From Incurvaria masculella (taxonomy: Eukaryota; Arthropoda; Insecta; Lepidoptera; Incurvariidae), in assembly GCA_946894095.1 (NCBI GenBank), contig OX335651.1, positions 16,514,501 through 16,578,500 on the forward strand: a stretch of 64,000 nt of DNA, given 5' to 3'. Position 1 is the first letter of the stretch, and every line of letters starts with the position of its first letter. Shown here one piece after another: positions 21,940 to 33,479 of this stretch. Under the pieces are notes generated by a model, which saw only the letters and a program-made list of their open reading frames with translations, did not search any database and was not told the DNA's origin. The translations under genes were made by a program, and so were the position numbers.

Positions 21940-22020
21940 TTAATGGATACGACATTACCATAATCTCATTAATTTGAGTTACCGAACCACGACCACGAAT
22001 GTCACGACAAATATTTTTTA
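21940..22020 (-). repeat. SINE tail fragment (CTCAAATTAATGAGAT family)
   Basis: The reverse complement gives GTCGTGACATTCGTGG / TCGTGGTTCGGTAACTC / AAATTAATGAGATTATGG / TAATGTCGTATCC, ending near a GTATTTAATGG block. It is the clearest copy of the tail attached to the tRNA-headed element at 16905-17199. Confidence 0.6.
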
Positions 22021-22030
22021 CGGATTATTT

Positions 22031-23060
22031 CCAAAAGGTTGCCAAGTGTGAAATTTAAAATCGAAATACGAAATAAATATAAAATCTGAAAAATATGATC
22101 AAATGAAACAAAAACCATGTCATCGCAATCCGAAAATCCAGTTACTTAAACGTTTCTTGTTTAAATTATCTGGAAAATTCAATTTTATCAGGTACAAAGT
22201 GCAAATGCTATATTATTACAATTACTAGACCAGTGCTTTTGTAGCTGAAGTACCGGTCTTTATGTCTAAATTAAAATTAACTCTTGCATACACGTTTTTA
22301 CTTGATCGTGTTGGCTATCGTAACAGAATGGTTATACTCATAATACTTATTTTTACAGTTGAGCCTAAACTGTGTTGCTGGAACTAGGTAACTTGTAAAA
22401 AAAAAAAATTGACGTTTTTATTCAGATCATAAATACTGCTAATGTTAAATACATATCGGACGTTGTAGAACGTTGATGATAATATTAATAAATATACATA
22501 TAATTAATAGCTATACACTAAAGCATAGATCCCCAGCAGAAGAGGACGCTTGCACAAAGCTTCGCCAAATTCCCACTCTCTAAAACTGGCCGCCCCTCAC
22601 AGTGCAATTACGAACGCTATCGATTTCCTCTTTAGAGGTAAGTACGCAGCGCGCCGTGAAGTCGGCTCAGTGGGCACAGTCGCGTAGGCTAAGTGACCTC
22701 ACATCCTATTTGCGTAATTAATTAATTCTTATGCAATTCTCATAAGTAAGTCCTATTAGGAACCAATAATATTTTGAAAATAATTAAATGTTACCATTTG
22801 TAACGAGTAACTTCAATGTAAAATAAATAATGCTCTTCTTACCTTGTGTAGGAAAAAATCTAGTAGAAGTTTAGAGCTTAAATCTGTCATAACTTAGACA
22901 CTGTATTTAAAAAAATCATAGAAATAATTTATAGTTATTTAAATATCTTCAGAAGTATAAAAATCCCAAGGTTCGAATCAATATCAAACTTCAAAAAAAG
23001 GTTCGTCAAAAAATTCGTCGAAATGTTTTTTTTTACCTATCAATTTCGAACTATTACCTT
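22031..23060. other. No gene recognised; one good splice-donor motif
   Basis: AT-rich except 22530-22710. That patch contains TTTAGAGGTAAGTACG at about 22632-22647, a strong match to a 5' splice site, but no flanking frame or homologue is recognisable. The rest holds nothing I can name. Confidence 0.35.
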
Positions 23061-23065
23061 ACTTT

Positions 23066-23436
23066 AGTCAGCCTCGGTAGCTCAGTGTGCGACGCCTTGC
23101 GAATCGATAAGCTGGGTAAGCACATCTGAGCGCGGTTAGGTTCTGGATGGGTGACCATTTTCAACAGTTGAGCCTGGCCGTGGTTCGGATTCCACGTAAA
23201 ACTGTAGGTCTTTACTTACTAGATGGTAGGATTAATCCCGCCCGGGTTGGTACCATCGCATTGAATAACGATGGTCGAAGCGGCAATCAAAATTGACAGT
23301 TTTTTTCCATCCAGTTCAATGTGGCCGAGCAATATAAGAAAGGTCCTGGCATGGCACCTAGATCCCATGTGGTGTGTTAGGGTAATATCTGACTGTCAGT
23401 TCGGTACTAGCCATCCATGGTTGTTACATAAAAAAA
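23066..23436 (+). mobile_element. SINE, 5S rRNA-like head, subtype 2, full length
   Basis: Starts AGTCAGCCTCGGTAGCTCAG. The head contains GGGTAAGCACATCTGAGCGC, GGTTAGG and TCTGGATGGGTGACC, so it keeps the TAAGCA core of 5S box A as well as the box C end. T-arm-like CGTGGTTCGGATTCCACG, the body, AATATAAGAAAGGTCCTGGC and the tail follow, ending in seven A's. The tail hairpin is partly eroded. It is followed 290 bp later by an inverted copy. Confidence 0.88.
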
Positions 23437-23723
23437 CTTCTTATAAATATTTTTGGCTTTCTTCCCTTTTATTAAACTATTTCGTACATAAACATAATTA
23501 ATACATATACAAATGTTAGAAAAGTAGAGTACCTATTGTATAATCTCTTCGTTTTGTAACAATAGGATTATGGTGGAGCGTCGCTGGACTGGATGTTTGC
23601 GTTTCTTCTTATTTTGGCCTATCGGTTGTTACCCCTGTGAACTCCGCTCCCAGGAATTAGACTGGACTAAATCCAGCAGGTACTCATTCTAGCAGTAATA
23701 ATTTACTCATTCAATTATATTAA

Positions 23724-24045
23724 ATAATTAGTTTTTTTCATGACAAAGATGGCTAGTACCAGTGGCCATGCTAGGGCCTGGGCTGGATGGAACTGGATGG
23801 AAAATGTGGAAAAAAATTTCATCGTCGCTTCGACTATCTTTTCATCCAATACTATGGTACTAACCGGGCTAAGATTAATCCTACCACCCAGTACGGAAAC
23901 GTTAACATGGACCTCGAACCATGGAACAACTCGCATTTGTGATGAAATGCACTTATAAAACTCAGAAAGAGAATATAAGTTGTGCATGAACAGGTACCGG
24001 GGACTTGAACCCAGAACTCTAACATGCAAGCCAAATGTTACTAAA
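23724..24045 (-). mobile_element. SINE, tRNA-headed, internally deleted
   Basis: The minus strand keeps a decayed head (the GGGTTCAAGTCCCCGGTACC region is a good B box), TTTCATCACAAATGCGAGTTG, CATGGTTCGAGGTCCATG, and a body missing most of the segment between GTTCCATCC and CATGCTAGG. TTTTTTTCATG at the left is the 3' A tail. Parts are heavily diverged. Confidence 0.7.
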
Positions 24046-24619
24046 CTTCGAACCGCTCAACAATAGTGTTTAAATTCAGCTTAAAATGTTTCTTGATTTG
24101 TGACATTTAAGTGTCACGAATCAAGGTACGAACATGAAAAGCCATGCACAGAGAAAAAAAATATGTTTCTTGTAGACACATGCAAATCAATCATGAATTT
24201 TTCTTAAAAAAATTGCCTCAGGGTCAAAATAAAGCTTTTACGCAAATAACACCTCATTGAACTTTATAACTTTTGAAAATCTGAACAATTTGTTGTATCG
24301 AGAAACATTTAAGCACTTTATCTTTAAAAAAACACTATGCACCATAGTTGGCAGATGATTGCGATAATTTTCAGCTTGTAGCAATTATGTTCCCAAAACA
24401 GAATTATTAGTAGGGCTGCACTCAATACTTGTATTTTTTTATTTATCGATTTTGTTGTTCCCACACGGTTGGGACACTCGATACTCTTTTATCCGTTAGC
24501 GAATGCAATATGAAGTTCGCATCTGCCGCTGTTCGAATAGTGTAATGTTTAGTGTAGCGGGGAGATTGTGACACACAATACTAGCTACCTTTTGCGCTTC
24601 GGGCTATTGGTATAGGTAT

Positions 24620-25031
24620 GAGCGGCTCGTAGCCTAGTGGCGCGGGGACTGGCCTAGCGTACCAGAGGCCTGGGTTCAATACCGACATGCACCACTGTCT
24701 TTCTCTTTCCGAGTTCGATAAGTGCATTACGTCACGAATGCGAGCTGCTCCATGGTTCGGAATCTATGTAAAACTGTAGGTCCCCTTGCCCTACTAGGTG
24801 GTAGGGTTTAAGCCCGCCCGGGTTGGCACCATCGCATTGGATGAAAAGATGGTCGAAGCGGCAATGAAAAATTGTTTGTGTTTTCCATCCAGTTCAATGT
24901 AGCCGTGCTCATAAAGGGAAGGTACTGGCATGGCACCTAATTCCTTCGGAAATGTGGTGTATTGGGCTAATATCATAACGGTAGTTGTGTGGTATTAGCC
25001 ATCCATGTCAGGTCGCATAAAAAAGAAAAAA
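24620..25031 (+). mobile_element. SINE, tRNA-headed, full length
   Basis: The head GAGCGGCTCGTAGCCTAGTGG has a Pol III A box (TAGCCTAGTGG) followed by a B box (GGGTTCAATACC, about 24672). It continues through CACCACTGTCTTTCTCTTTC and TTACGTCACGAATGCGAGC. The T-arm-like CATGGTTCGGAATCTATG opens the shared body. Lineage markers are GTGCTCATAAAGGGAAGG and AATTCCTTCGGAAATGTGG. The tail has the GGCTAATA/TATTAGCC hairpin, then CGCAT and A's. I see no convincing target duplication. Confidence 0.9.
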
Positions 25032-26020
25032 CATGCGTGCTATTTGCACATTACTATTCATATTGTAAACGATAATGCTTTGGGATCTCGAAATTACATG
25101 AATAACAAAGGCCAATTTCAAAAATCATGTCTATACTTTATTGAAAAAATTCGGGAACATATTTTACCAACAAGCAAGTTGTGTTATTGATTTGGTACCT
25201 ACTATCGGTACATCTGTACAAATCTAATTTTAAAAAAATCTTTTATTTTAATTCATAGATAACTGATTGTTTCAGCAATAGGAGACCGTACAAAACATGA
25301 AATATTTAACGGCAAACAACTTCGATTTCTTAGAGAATTCAGTTTTACATAAGAAAACGAAATAGAAGACAGTTTAATAATCAACCCCGAGCTAAAATGC
25401 ATGGAGATATTTAAATAATGCATGCATTTAGTACAGGTTTTTTGCCTAGCCTTTACTTAGCATTTAAAAATACGTTATTGAATACTTTTTCGTACCAAGC
25501 AAATACTTTCGCATTTTTCTTTTGTGTAGAATTTATAAAATAATGTATTTATAACTGTCCTAAATACATTAAAATGGATCATTCTCTCTTACAGTATTAG
25601 GCAATATATGTTCCCAGGCACCTCACAAGTCTTGCATACTCCCTTCTCAGCGCTCGCGGAGTCAGCCGAGAGAGAATTCATCGAGTGCCGATAATCACAA
25701 AGCCCACGTCGATATCGGCAAAAACTGTTACGGTGATCGATGTGCGGGCGACGCGACGGTTCACGGGGCAGGTGGGGCGAAGTGGGCACGGGCAGTCGGA
25801 CAAGCGAACAGACACCCGACAAACGAGATTATTGCACCTCCATCAAAGTCAAACTCCCTTGATGGATGAGAGCAATTATCCAAATGAGCGTCGAGGAAAG
25901 TAAAGGAAATGGGGCCCTTCGCTGCAAGCGGCTGCGGTACAGGTCGGTGTGGATTTCTTCAGATTATTACCTCAAAACTCCAGTAACCGATGAGCTTCCC
26001 TTTTGTATTTTTTGTGAGAT
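25032..26020. other. No gene recognised; CpG-rich patch
   Basis: AT-rich up to about 25610, then a patch of higher GC and CpG content (25620-25830) with overlapping frames on both strands that show no domain. It could be a regulatory island or an untranslated exon, but nothing in it decides this. Confidence 0.35.
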
Positions 26021-26278
26021 GAGGCTCGTAGCTCAGTAGCGTGGGGACTCGCCTTTCATGCCAGAGGTCATGGGTTCATTTGTGCATTTCGTCACGAATG
26101 CGAGCTGGTCCATGGTTCGGAATTTATGTAAAACTGTAAGTTCCTTTCCCTTACCAGGTACTAAGTGGCAATGAGTTCTGGAACGGCACCTAATTCTTTC
26201 TAAACTGTCATGTTTTGGGCTAATATCATGACGGTGGGTGTGGTATATTAGCATCCATATCCAGTTACATTAAAAAAA
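26021..26278 (+). mobile_element. SINE, tRNA-headed, with large internal deletion
   Basis: Head GAGGCTCGTAGCTCAGTAGC with B-box region CATGGGTTCATTTG, then TTTCGTCACGAATGCGAGC and CATGGTTCGGAATTTATG. About 120 bp of the central body (from CCCGCCCGGG to the CAATGTAG block) is missing. The tail GGGCTAATATCATGACGG and the A run are present. Confidence 0.8.
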
Positions 26279-26280
26279 TA

Positions 26281-28350
26281 CCTGACCCTGGGTGGTATGT
26301 TTGGTTAAATATGAAAAAAAAGTTAAAAATAAGTATGTAGGTTAATTTTTTGAGTAATAATAATAATAATCTCAGATAAATCTATTTTGAAGTATCTTAG
26401 CCCCGTCCGGAAGTAAACAACAAAATCAATGTGAATATTTTGACAAACATTTTTAACTATCATGATAAGCTGATTCTAAAATTAAATAGTTAATTTTAGT
26501 TAGATCAGTTTTATTAAAAAACAAGTAAATTAACAAAAGTAATGAATGTCGAAGTTGTATATAATCGAATCTTGTTAATATACATATTTTATGTGGGACT
26601 ATAATACGATCATTTTTTTTATAATTAAAATCAGAATGAAAGTTCGGCGTGGCCCCTCTAAGATCACTACCGCGCCGGCTCAAAGCCAAACCGAAATAAT
26701 TCAAAAACATTTATTTACCTCCAGCATGCGGACAATAAGCGTGCACACGTTCAATAGGTGAATGCGGGCCAAAATTAAAAAGTGGGTACCTCACAATGGG
26801 GGCGCCGTGCGCGTGCCACCCCACTCTCCCCTGCCCCTAGGCCTAGGGCCGAAACCGCCCTAGGCACGCAGCCGCATGGAATAAGTGCGAATAAAAACTT
26901 TAATTGTGTCAGCCTGTACCTACCCGGTAATCCCCTTTTGTTAGGAACGCGTGCGTACTTTGCAAATGTCGATATCGGTGAGGGAGAAGAAACTAAACGA
27001 TTCCTGATATATTTTTTTCTCGTCTTTACACCTCTCTGTTGTTGGACGATTTGTTCATAAAGTTTTTTACACTCACTGAATGTCAAATAAATACAATTAA
27101 TTTAACGCCCAAGAAGTAATATACAAAAAAATATAATTATTTAATATGCCTAATTTGATGACGGCTAAAACAGTATAGGAATAATATAACAGTACATTCG
27201 GTTAGTACTGATAATGATTAAGTAGAGGAACCGATTTGGTACTTATGTCTTGAACAAAATACATTATGTACATCTACGATTTGACCAATTAAGAGGCAAG
27301 CTGTCAAGAGGTAGGGTTCGGCGTTTGACCTGCCGTTGCCTCCAAGTCATCCAAGGACGGCATCACGGCAATCTAAAGTTGTACAGACATAAGTTACAGC
27401 AAACTTCGTATCTAATTTATTGTTTATTCATCCTCCATGGCACGCACTCGTATTTGTCATATTTTATCATTAGCTAGTTCAATATTCACAACAACAAAGA
27501 ACGGGCAAGAAACTTCACTGGATCTTTACAACGACAACTCAGTCGAAGTTCATAAAAGGGTTTACCACTGCTTCTATTCATACGAGTTATTATTACCTGT
27601 TTGTGTTTTATTTTCATTCCTTGTCATATTAATAGTAACAACATTTGTAAGTTGTAAGTCAGTTTTCTCTACAAACCATTCGACTCATCGGGGACTATGT
27701 TTACGTGTGGTAATTGTCTAAAACTGCATACAGTTCGGGTGGGAGTTTTAGAAATTATGCAACAACAGCAGGTCTCATAGTAGTGGAAGGACGCACATCT
27801 ATTTTATTATTTGATATGATATTAAGTATTATTTTAGGCATAACTTTATCTAGTACAAAAACATTTCCCTAAAGTGATTTTAAAATTAGAATGACCACGA
27901 ATATTTCGATTTTATTCTCGTTTTATTGACTTACTGGAAATACATAGCCAACTTCGCTAAAAAACATTAAATTAGTTATTATATGCCCAGGTAAGAAAAA
28001 AAAATAAAACCACTATTTAAAGGAAAATAACAAGAATCATGCCTATATTTATTGCAGGTATTTAACATCTATAAAGCGAGTTAAGACCGACTATATCCTG
28101 CAACCGTTCTGATCGATAAAAAATTGTGCCTACTCGCACCCTGCATAGGTACAGAAATTGCACAAATATTGCTCACAGCACACCTACTCATAAATCTTTG
28201 CAAAGTGCACACACTCGCCCGCCCTCCCTTCACCCACACACAGGGTGTCCTAATCAACGCTAATGCGGGTTTTTTTCAGTGTTACTGTTCCATAATATAA
28301 CCGCCTGTTACTGTGGTTGTGGGGCTAATCGCTTAAAACCACTCGCTTTT
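26281..28350. other. No gene recognised
   Basis: Includes a (TAA)n run at 26355-26373 and a GC-rich block at 26790-26880 with the palindrome CCTAGGCCTAGG. A frame at 27437-27721 (94 codons) has a membrane-like hydrophobic stretch (residues 50-71) but no recognised family. No repeat partners were noticed. Confidence 0.4.
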
Positions 28351-28762
28351 GAGCGGTTCGTAGCCTAGTGGCGCGGCGACTGGCCTAGCGTACCAGAGGT
28401 CTGGGTTTAATTCCTCGCCCCGACATGCACGACTTTCTTTCACTTCTGAATTCTATAAGTGCATTTCGTCACGAATGCGAGCTGCTCCATGGTTCGGAAT
28501 CCATGTAAAACTGTAGGTCCCCTTCCCCTCCTAGGTGGTAGGGCTTAAGTCCGCCCGGGTTGGTACCATCGCATTGGATGAAAAGATAGTCGAAGCGGCA
28601 ATGAAATATTGTCCGCGTTTTCCACCCAATTCAATGTAGCCGTGCTCATAAAGGGAAGGTGCTGGCATGGCACCAATTTTTTTCGGGAATGTGGTGTATT
28701 GGGCTAATATCATAACGGTAGTTGTATGGTATAAGCCATCCATGTCAGGTTGCATAAAAAAA
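28351..28762 (+). mobile_element. SINE, tRNA-headed, full length
   Basis: Begins GAGCGGTTCGTAGCCTAGTGG (A box), then GGTCTGGGTTTAATTCC (B-box region), CACGACTTTCTTTCACTTC, TTTCGTCACGAATGCGAGC and CATGGTTCGGAATCCATG. The whole shared body follows with GTGCTCATAAAGGGAAGG and a TTTTTTCGGGAATGTGG version of the lineage insertion. The tail hairpin has one mismatch (TATAAGCC). It ends in seven A's. Confidence 0.9.
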
Positions 28763-29117
28763 CCTTTTTTCAATTCATATTTCTAGGACCAATTCAACTT
28801 CATATGAATTAGTACCGTAGATTAAAGAGTAAGGTATAGATATCTAACATCATACAAGGTACAAAACTCGCCAAAACTGCTTGTTTTCGCTGGTACTATG
28901 ACACTTCTAAACATGGCTTTCCCGTCACTACCAGAACTAGTCACACTGTCATTAAAATAAGCTTGATTCCTAATGTTGCCTAGGTAGGCGTGATTAAAAT
29001 ATAAATTTTCACTATAAATGAAGTCATGTCATTATAAATAAAACGTATCGCTTATCTTGATTGGTTTGCTTTTACGTATTATGAGATTTGAATTTCAACG
29101 CCATTTATGGACTTTTA

Positions 29118-29510
29118 ATATCGACCGAGTGCGCGGAGCAAAGGTCTACGTTTCAAGATAGGGCAAAAATACTTTCGTATGTCAGGCTGTTCTCCTCTCC
29201 AGGTCGCATTTCTCAACCGATTCTCGTGAAATTTTGTTAGCAGGTTCGATATTTATAAATAATATTTAAGTCGTGCACGTCTTTGAAAATGTTTCGAAAT
29301 GGCGAAGTCATTTTCAAAAAGCTATGTACCTCTACAGGTCGCATTTCTCAACCGATCCCCGTGAAAATGTTCAAGCAGTTCAGAATGAATATAGATTTTT
29401 TTATTCGAGCCAGTTTTAATTTTTTTTTTGTTCAAAATAAAAAAAAAATACAAATGTTCAATAAGACAGACTCGCGAGGTCTAAAACTCAGAGAGCCACT
29501 GGTCTCTATT
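29118..29510 (+). repeat. Dispersed repeat with duplicated GGTCGCATTTCTCAACCG block
   Basis: The blocks AAATACTTTCGTATGTC, GGCTGTTCTCCTCTCC and AGGTCGCATTTCTCAACCG, and later CTCGCGAGGTCTAAAACTC / AGAGAGCCACT, are all found inverted at 63255-63505. In this copy AGGTCGCATTTCTCAACCG occurs twice (about 29203 and 29337), so about 130 bp has been duplicated. The 119-codon frame at 29283-29642 runs through it and is probably incidental. Confidence 0.65.
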
Positions 29511-29654
29511 CAAAACTGGTTTTGGACGGAAATGTATACTTTCGTCTTTAATATATGTCCGTATACAATACATTCTTTTATTTTTGTATATTTCATAATA
29601 TCATGCCAACTCAAAAAGCAGACAGGGCACAAAACGAGCTAGAATACGTAAGAA

Positions 29655-29890
29655 AATTGTAGGTCCTCTTCCTGGTTTTCCAGCTGGTAGGTTCAGTCCT
29701 GCCCTGGTTGTGTTATTACCGCAATAAAAAAAAAATGCATGGTTAGCGGCGATGAAAATTATCCGCGTTTTCCATCTTGTTCAATTTAGCCGTGAAATTA
29801 AATACGGGCATGACACCAAATCTTCGTATAACTAATTCAACTAATTTCATTGGGTGTGGTATTAGGCATTCATGCCTGGTTCCATAAAAT
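29655..29890 (+). mobile_element. SINE body and tail, strongly diverged
   Basis: Starts within the shared body at TTGTAGGTCCTCTTCC and continues through TTCCATCTTGTTCAATTTAG, GGGCATGACACCAAATCTTCG and GGTGTGGTATTAGGCATTC. It ends CCTGGTTCCATAAAA. An A-run expansion sits in the centre. The head is missing. It is one of the older copies. Confidence 0.7.
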
Positions 29891-30277
29891 ACAAGATCAT
29901 CCTATAGCCGAGTAAACGCGGCGCCATATTGCGCCCGGCGGCACATTTGGGGGAGATCGGGCCAAACTTATCGTTAAAAAGCTTATAAGTGCACGCGTCC
30001 AATAGGTGGGAACAATACCTATAATGGACAAAGCCGGAGTTCCAAGCGGACGAGACTGCCAAAACTTGCATTGTACACTTGCCAAGCTGGAATAATATTA
30101 AAGATAAACACTACATAAATAATGTAACTAAGAGGAAGTAAATCTATATAAATATGTAAAATAAAAAATAGTTAAGCGAAAAACGAAAATTTGTCAAAGG
30201 CTATGTGATAAGTGATAATTTCACACCGTCTTCCTGAATCAATGACGCACGATCTCATCGCCCTGAATACTCAACTA

Positions 30278-30318
30278 GAACAATTTCCCCAAAGCCCCCT
30301 CCTTTGGGGAAATTGTTC
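30278..30318. repeat. Perfect 17-bp inverted repeat (hairpin)
   Basis: The arms are 30278-30294 (GAACAATTTCCCCAAAG) and 30302-30318 (CTTTGGGGAAATTGTTC), with a 7-base loop CCCCCTC. The match is perfect over 17 bp. It directly abuts the odd SINE-like unit at 30319-30493. Confidence 0.9.
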
Positions 30319-30493
30319 CACGTGTTGTGAAGAAGCATCTGCCGGTCGGCATTTTAAAAGGAAGGTCTGGCATGGCACCTTGCTTCACGTGGAATCAGAA
30401 CAACGGCCACCTCAATGGTCAAAATAGTCATCCATCCACAACCCGACTGAGCCTAGAATAGCTTCACCTCGGACATCGGGCAACCGAGGCTGA
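30319..30493 (-). mobile_element. SINE-like unit with a third head variant and inverted body piece
   Basis: On the minus strand the unit begins TCAGCCTCGGTTGCCCGATG, has GGGTTGTGGATGGATGAC where the other 5S-headed copies have GGATGGGTGACC, and continues ATTTTGACCATTGAGGTGGCC and GTTCTGATTCCACGTG. So it is a relative of the 5S-headed lineage. What follows is AAGGTGCCATGCCAGACC / TTCCTTTT, which is the reverse complement of the body block AAGGAAGGTCTGGCATGGCACC. The body piece is therefore inverted relative to the head. CCACGTGAAGCA near the junction is answered by TGCTTCTTCACAACACGTGG at the far side. Confidence 0.6.
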
Positions 30494-30726
30494 TTAAGTT
30501 TGCTTTCATTTATTGTTTTGTAATAACTAAGTTTCGTTATTGAAAAGTAAATTTAAATTCGCTTGTCAGTTCATTAATTGCTAAGTATTTTAAGTATTCT
30601 TTATAGAAAATTCTTCACGGAGATGAGTCTTCAAGAATTGAAAAGTAATTAATCATCATCATGTTAAACATCATCTTTTCCAAAAAAACCTTAATAAAAG
30701 TATCAACGTGTCCAGAAAACAGCGTA

Positions 30727-30969
30727 CGTACCGGGCTATTTTAGTTGCAATTTCGAGTACGACTAAAACGGACGAGCGGCCTTTTTGGTACTACCCTGTC
30801 TATCAAGTGTGCTAATTTAGTGAGCACAAACACGAGCTGCGAATTCAAACGGACTCGAAGTTTATGTTTGTGATCACTATTTTGCGTATTTGACTGTTAT
30901 GGCAATACCAACACGGACACTCGTCCATTTTTCCCGAAATCGAAATTGCGAGTAAAATAGCCAGGTACG
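30727..30969. mobile_element. Foldback MITE with CGTACCxGGCTATTTT ends
   Basis: The left arm CGTACCGGGCTATTTTAG / TTGCAATTTCGAG ... GGACGAGCGG (30727-30782) is answered by the right arm GGACACTCGTCC ... TCGAAATTGCGAG / TAAAATAGCCAGGTACGG (30914-30970). The arms are about 55-60 bp, imperfect. No coding capacity. It is a single copy in the window. Confidence 0.75.
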
Positions 30970-33479
30970 GCCCCAGACATTACATGAAACCGTTCTCAGA
31001 ACCAAACCATTTGAAAGCTTCCGCTACTCACCGCCGCGCGTCACGGCGCTGCTACCGCAGTTTACTATAAGCATATTTGTGTGAGCGGGCATGAATGAAA
31101 CCGCTCCGTGCGACCGCCAAGCGAATTGGGCTCGCATGAAATTCTCTTTGACTGGCCTCGCGCGCGGGGGAAACATTTTTTAATCAACCGCACCGGGTAT
31201 GAAATTTCAACCGTTAATGCACGAAATCAAAAAGCATGGCTTCTTTTTTATGCAGGTTTATGACGGCTTTGAGCGATTCTTTCTGGGTTAACGAACGTTT
31301 ACTCTGAATCCGGTGAATCGGAAATGGAGACAAATTTGAGATCTCATTCTGTCATATTGACGTCAATAGATAGAACGTTCAATAACTGACGATAACATCC
31401 CGTTTAAATTAAGCATCTAACTAGGCTATTCTACGGATGATGAGTTTTTATTATAGTAAATGCTAGATATTGTCGCCTAGCTACATATATGTACCCACAG
31501 TTGGCTTTAAAGTTGAAATTGTAGAAAATAATATACATGGGTTAATTAAAGGTGCAGAAATATAGTCGGGACTTTTCGAGACGTCACCATGTGCTGACTA
31601 ACTTAATTGGCACATATTTAGGGCATGCAATCAATACCAGTACAAGATAATCAACATTCTAGTAATACCCTTTAAGGGTCGATCAAGATAACGATAACTC
31701 GAACATCATGACATTAAAATTAACTATAATAAAACAGTGGTAACTTCGGAAGGTAACTAAAAGCAATATTTTTTAATGTTTAGTTAGTTCTTAAGTAATT
31801 GCAAACATCCTTTTAGTGAGAATATAAAAACTAATGTAAATAGTATGGAACTGTACTTAATAGAACCAATACAAGTAATCATAATTTATTGATCAGAACT
31901 TTTAGTCCAAGGAAGACCCTAAAATATACTTAACTTGTTATGAATCTTATACCTACGTACATTAGTTTGCAATATGAAATACACGTATAGAAAAGCGATT
32001 GCCAACCCCACGTATTCGGAACGGTACGAATTAATAACAATAGTATTCTGATACAGTTCTTTCGGTTTCAGATTTTATTGATAATTTATGTTAATACTTT
32101 CGATGCGAACGACTGATAATGTAAGTAATTCATAGGCGCATTTAATTTTATGGTTTCTTGCCCTGCAGTGAGACATAAAGTGGATTTATGGAGAGGTCTA
32201 ACGACTAGTTAGACTTTGGAAAAAAGTTTTGTTTTATTTTTTTAGGATATTATTTTTGAGTAATGTTTTTAAGAAATATTTCAATTTCATTATCTTATTA
32301 TTATCAGCTTAAAAATAAATAGGTAGTATTATGGTCCATTAAGTTAATTTTTCTACATCTTAAATAATATTATAAAAGATAAAGAAACTTTTGGTACTTA
32401 AGTGCATGTATTCATCACGATTGATTAAAGTGATGGAAAATAAAAATAAAAGTAATTTCTTTGATTATGTCCAGCAAAGCGATGATATAAGTTTTGAAAT
32501 GTCTTCTAATTCATTACATTTTATTTTATAATATTACATGCTCGTTTACAGGTCAACCTACAAAATTATAAAATAACTAAAATCACAATTTGTGGTCCTG
32601 GACACTTCATGTCGGTACTCAAACAAAAGGTCTTATCAAGATCTAACTTCATGTAACGTGCAGATCGCTTTGTATTTTTTCTGCCTTAAATAAAATATCA
32701 TGAGATACCCTTATTGGATGAAAACAGTCGTGACGAGATTATAGTTTAACACTAATCACTAAAAGCTATTTCCTGCAAGCATCCTTCATAGTTTGTTATA
32801 CATTTCATGTATTCATCATTTTAAGCATGTATTTGATTGTTTAAGCTTAAATCTGCATCGACACTCATTCGTTATGTCAGTCGAAATAAAACCGAGCATC
32901 TTTGCAGAGACCTCAACCACGACGCATGGGTAGTTATTGTATTACAATCAAACTTGCAATAAAATATCTTTCTATTGACGCATAATAACTTGGATCGGCG
33001 ACTGTAGCGCGCGGGGTGCGAGATAAAGGTGCTCCCACAATGCGATTACTATCCGCCGGCGCGTGACTTGACGGTATCAGATGCGCTCGTGTTCTGCACC
33101 CCTGTGGAACAGTCATTTTTGTAGAAGACCGCTCACCGTTGGCTCCATTGTCATTATAATGCGAGCCATTAGGCACGGCAGTTCGGGTGACGCGAGAATG
33201 TTTTCGATTTCGATGTTATTTATGACGGATTGTTGCAGTTTGGGTCAAATGTGTCGAAAGGCAAATTTTTGGACGGTTGACCTTTTGGGCGTGCAAAGAT
33301 AGGGCAATGCCTGTATATTATGCGGGACTGCGTGACAGCAAAGGCTGATTCCAAGATAATAAATATAAATAGCAGAAATGCTAAATATTTGCAATGGAAA
33401 TAATTGCAGCATAAAAAGCACTAATTGGATGTAAATATCGATCTAAAAAACAAATCTTTACCACGGCAGCAAACTTTTC
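30970..33479. other. No gene recognised
   Basis: A CpG-rich block lies at 31025-31190 and another at 32990-33110. Both could be regulatory, but nothing distinguishes them from chance composition. The remainder is AT-rich. The frames at 32934-33302 show no motif. Confidence 0.4.
31622..31690 (+). repeat. Short dispersed repeat, partner at 7768-7836
   Basis: GGGCATGCAATCAATACCAG / TACAAGATAATCAACATTC / TAGTAATACC matches the block at 7768-7836 with about 80% identity. The full element is not defined. Confidence 0.45.
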
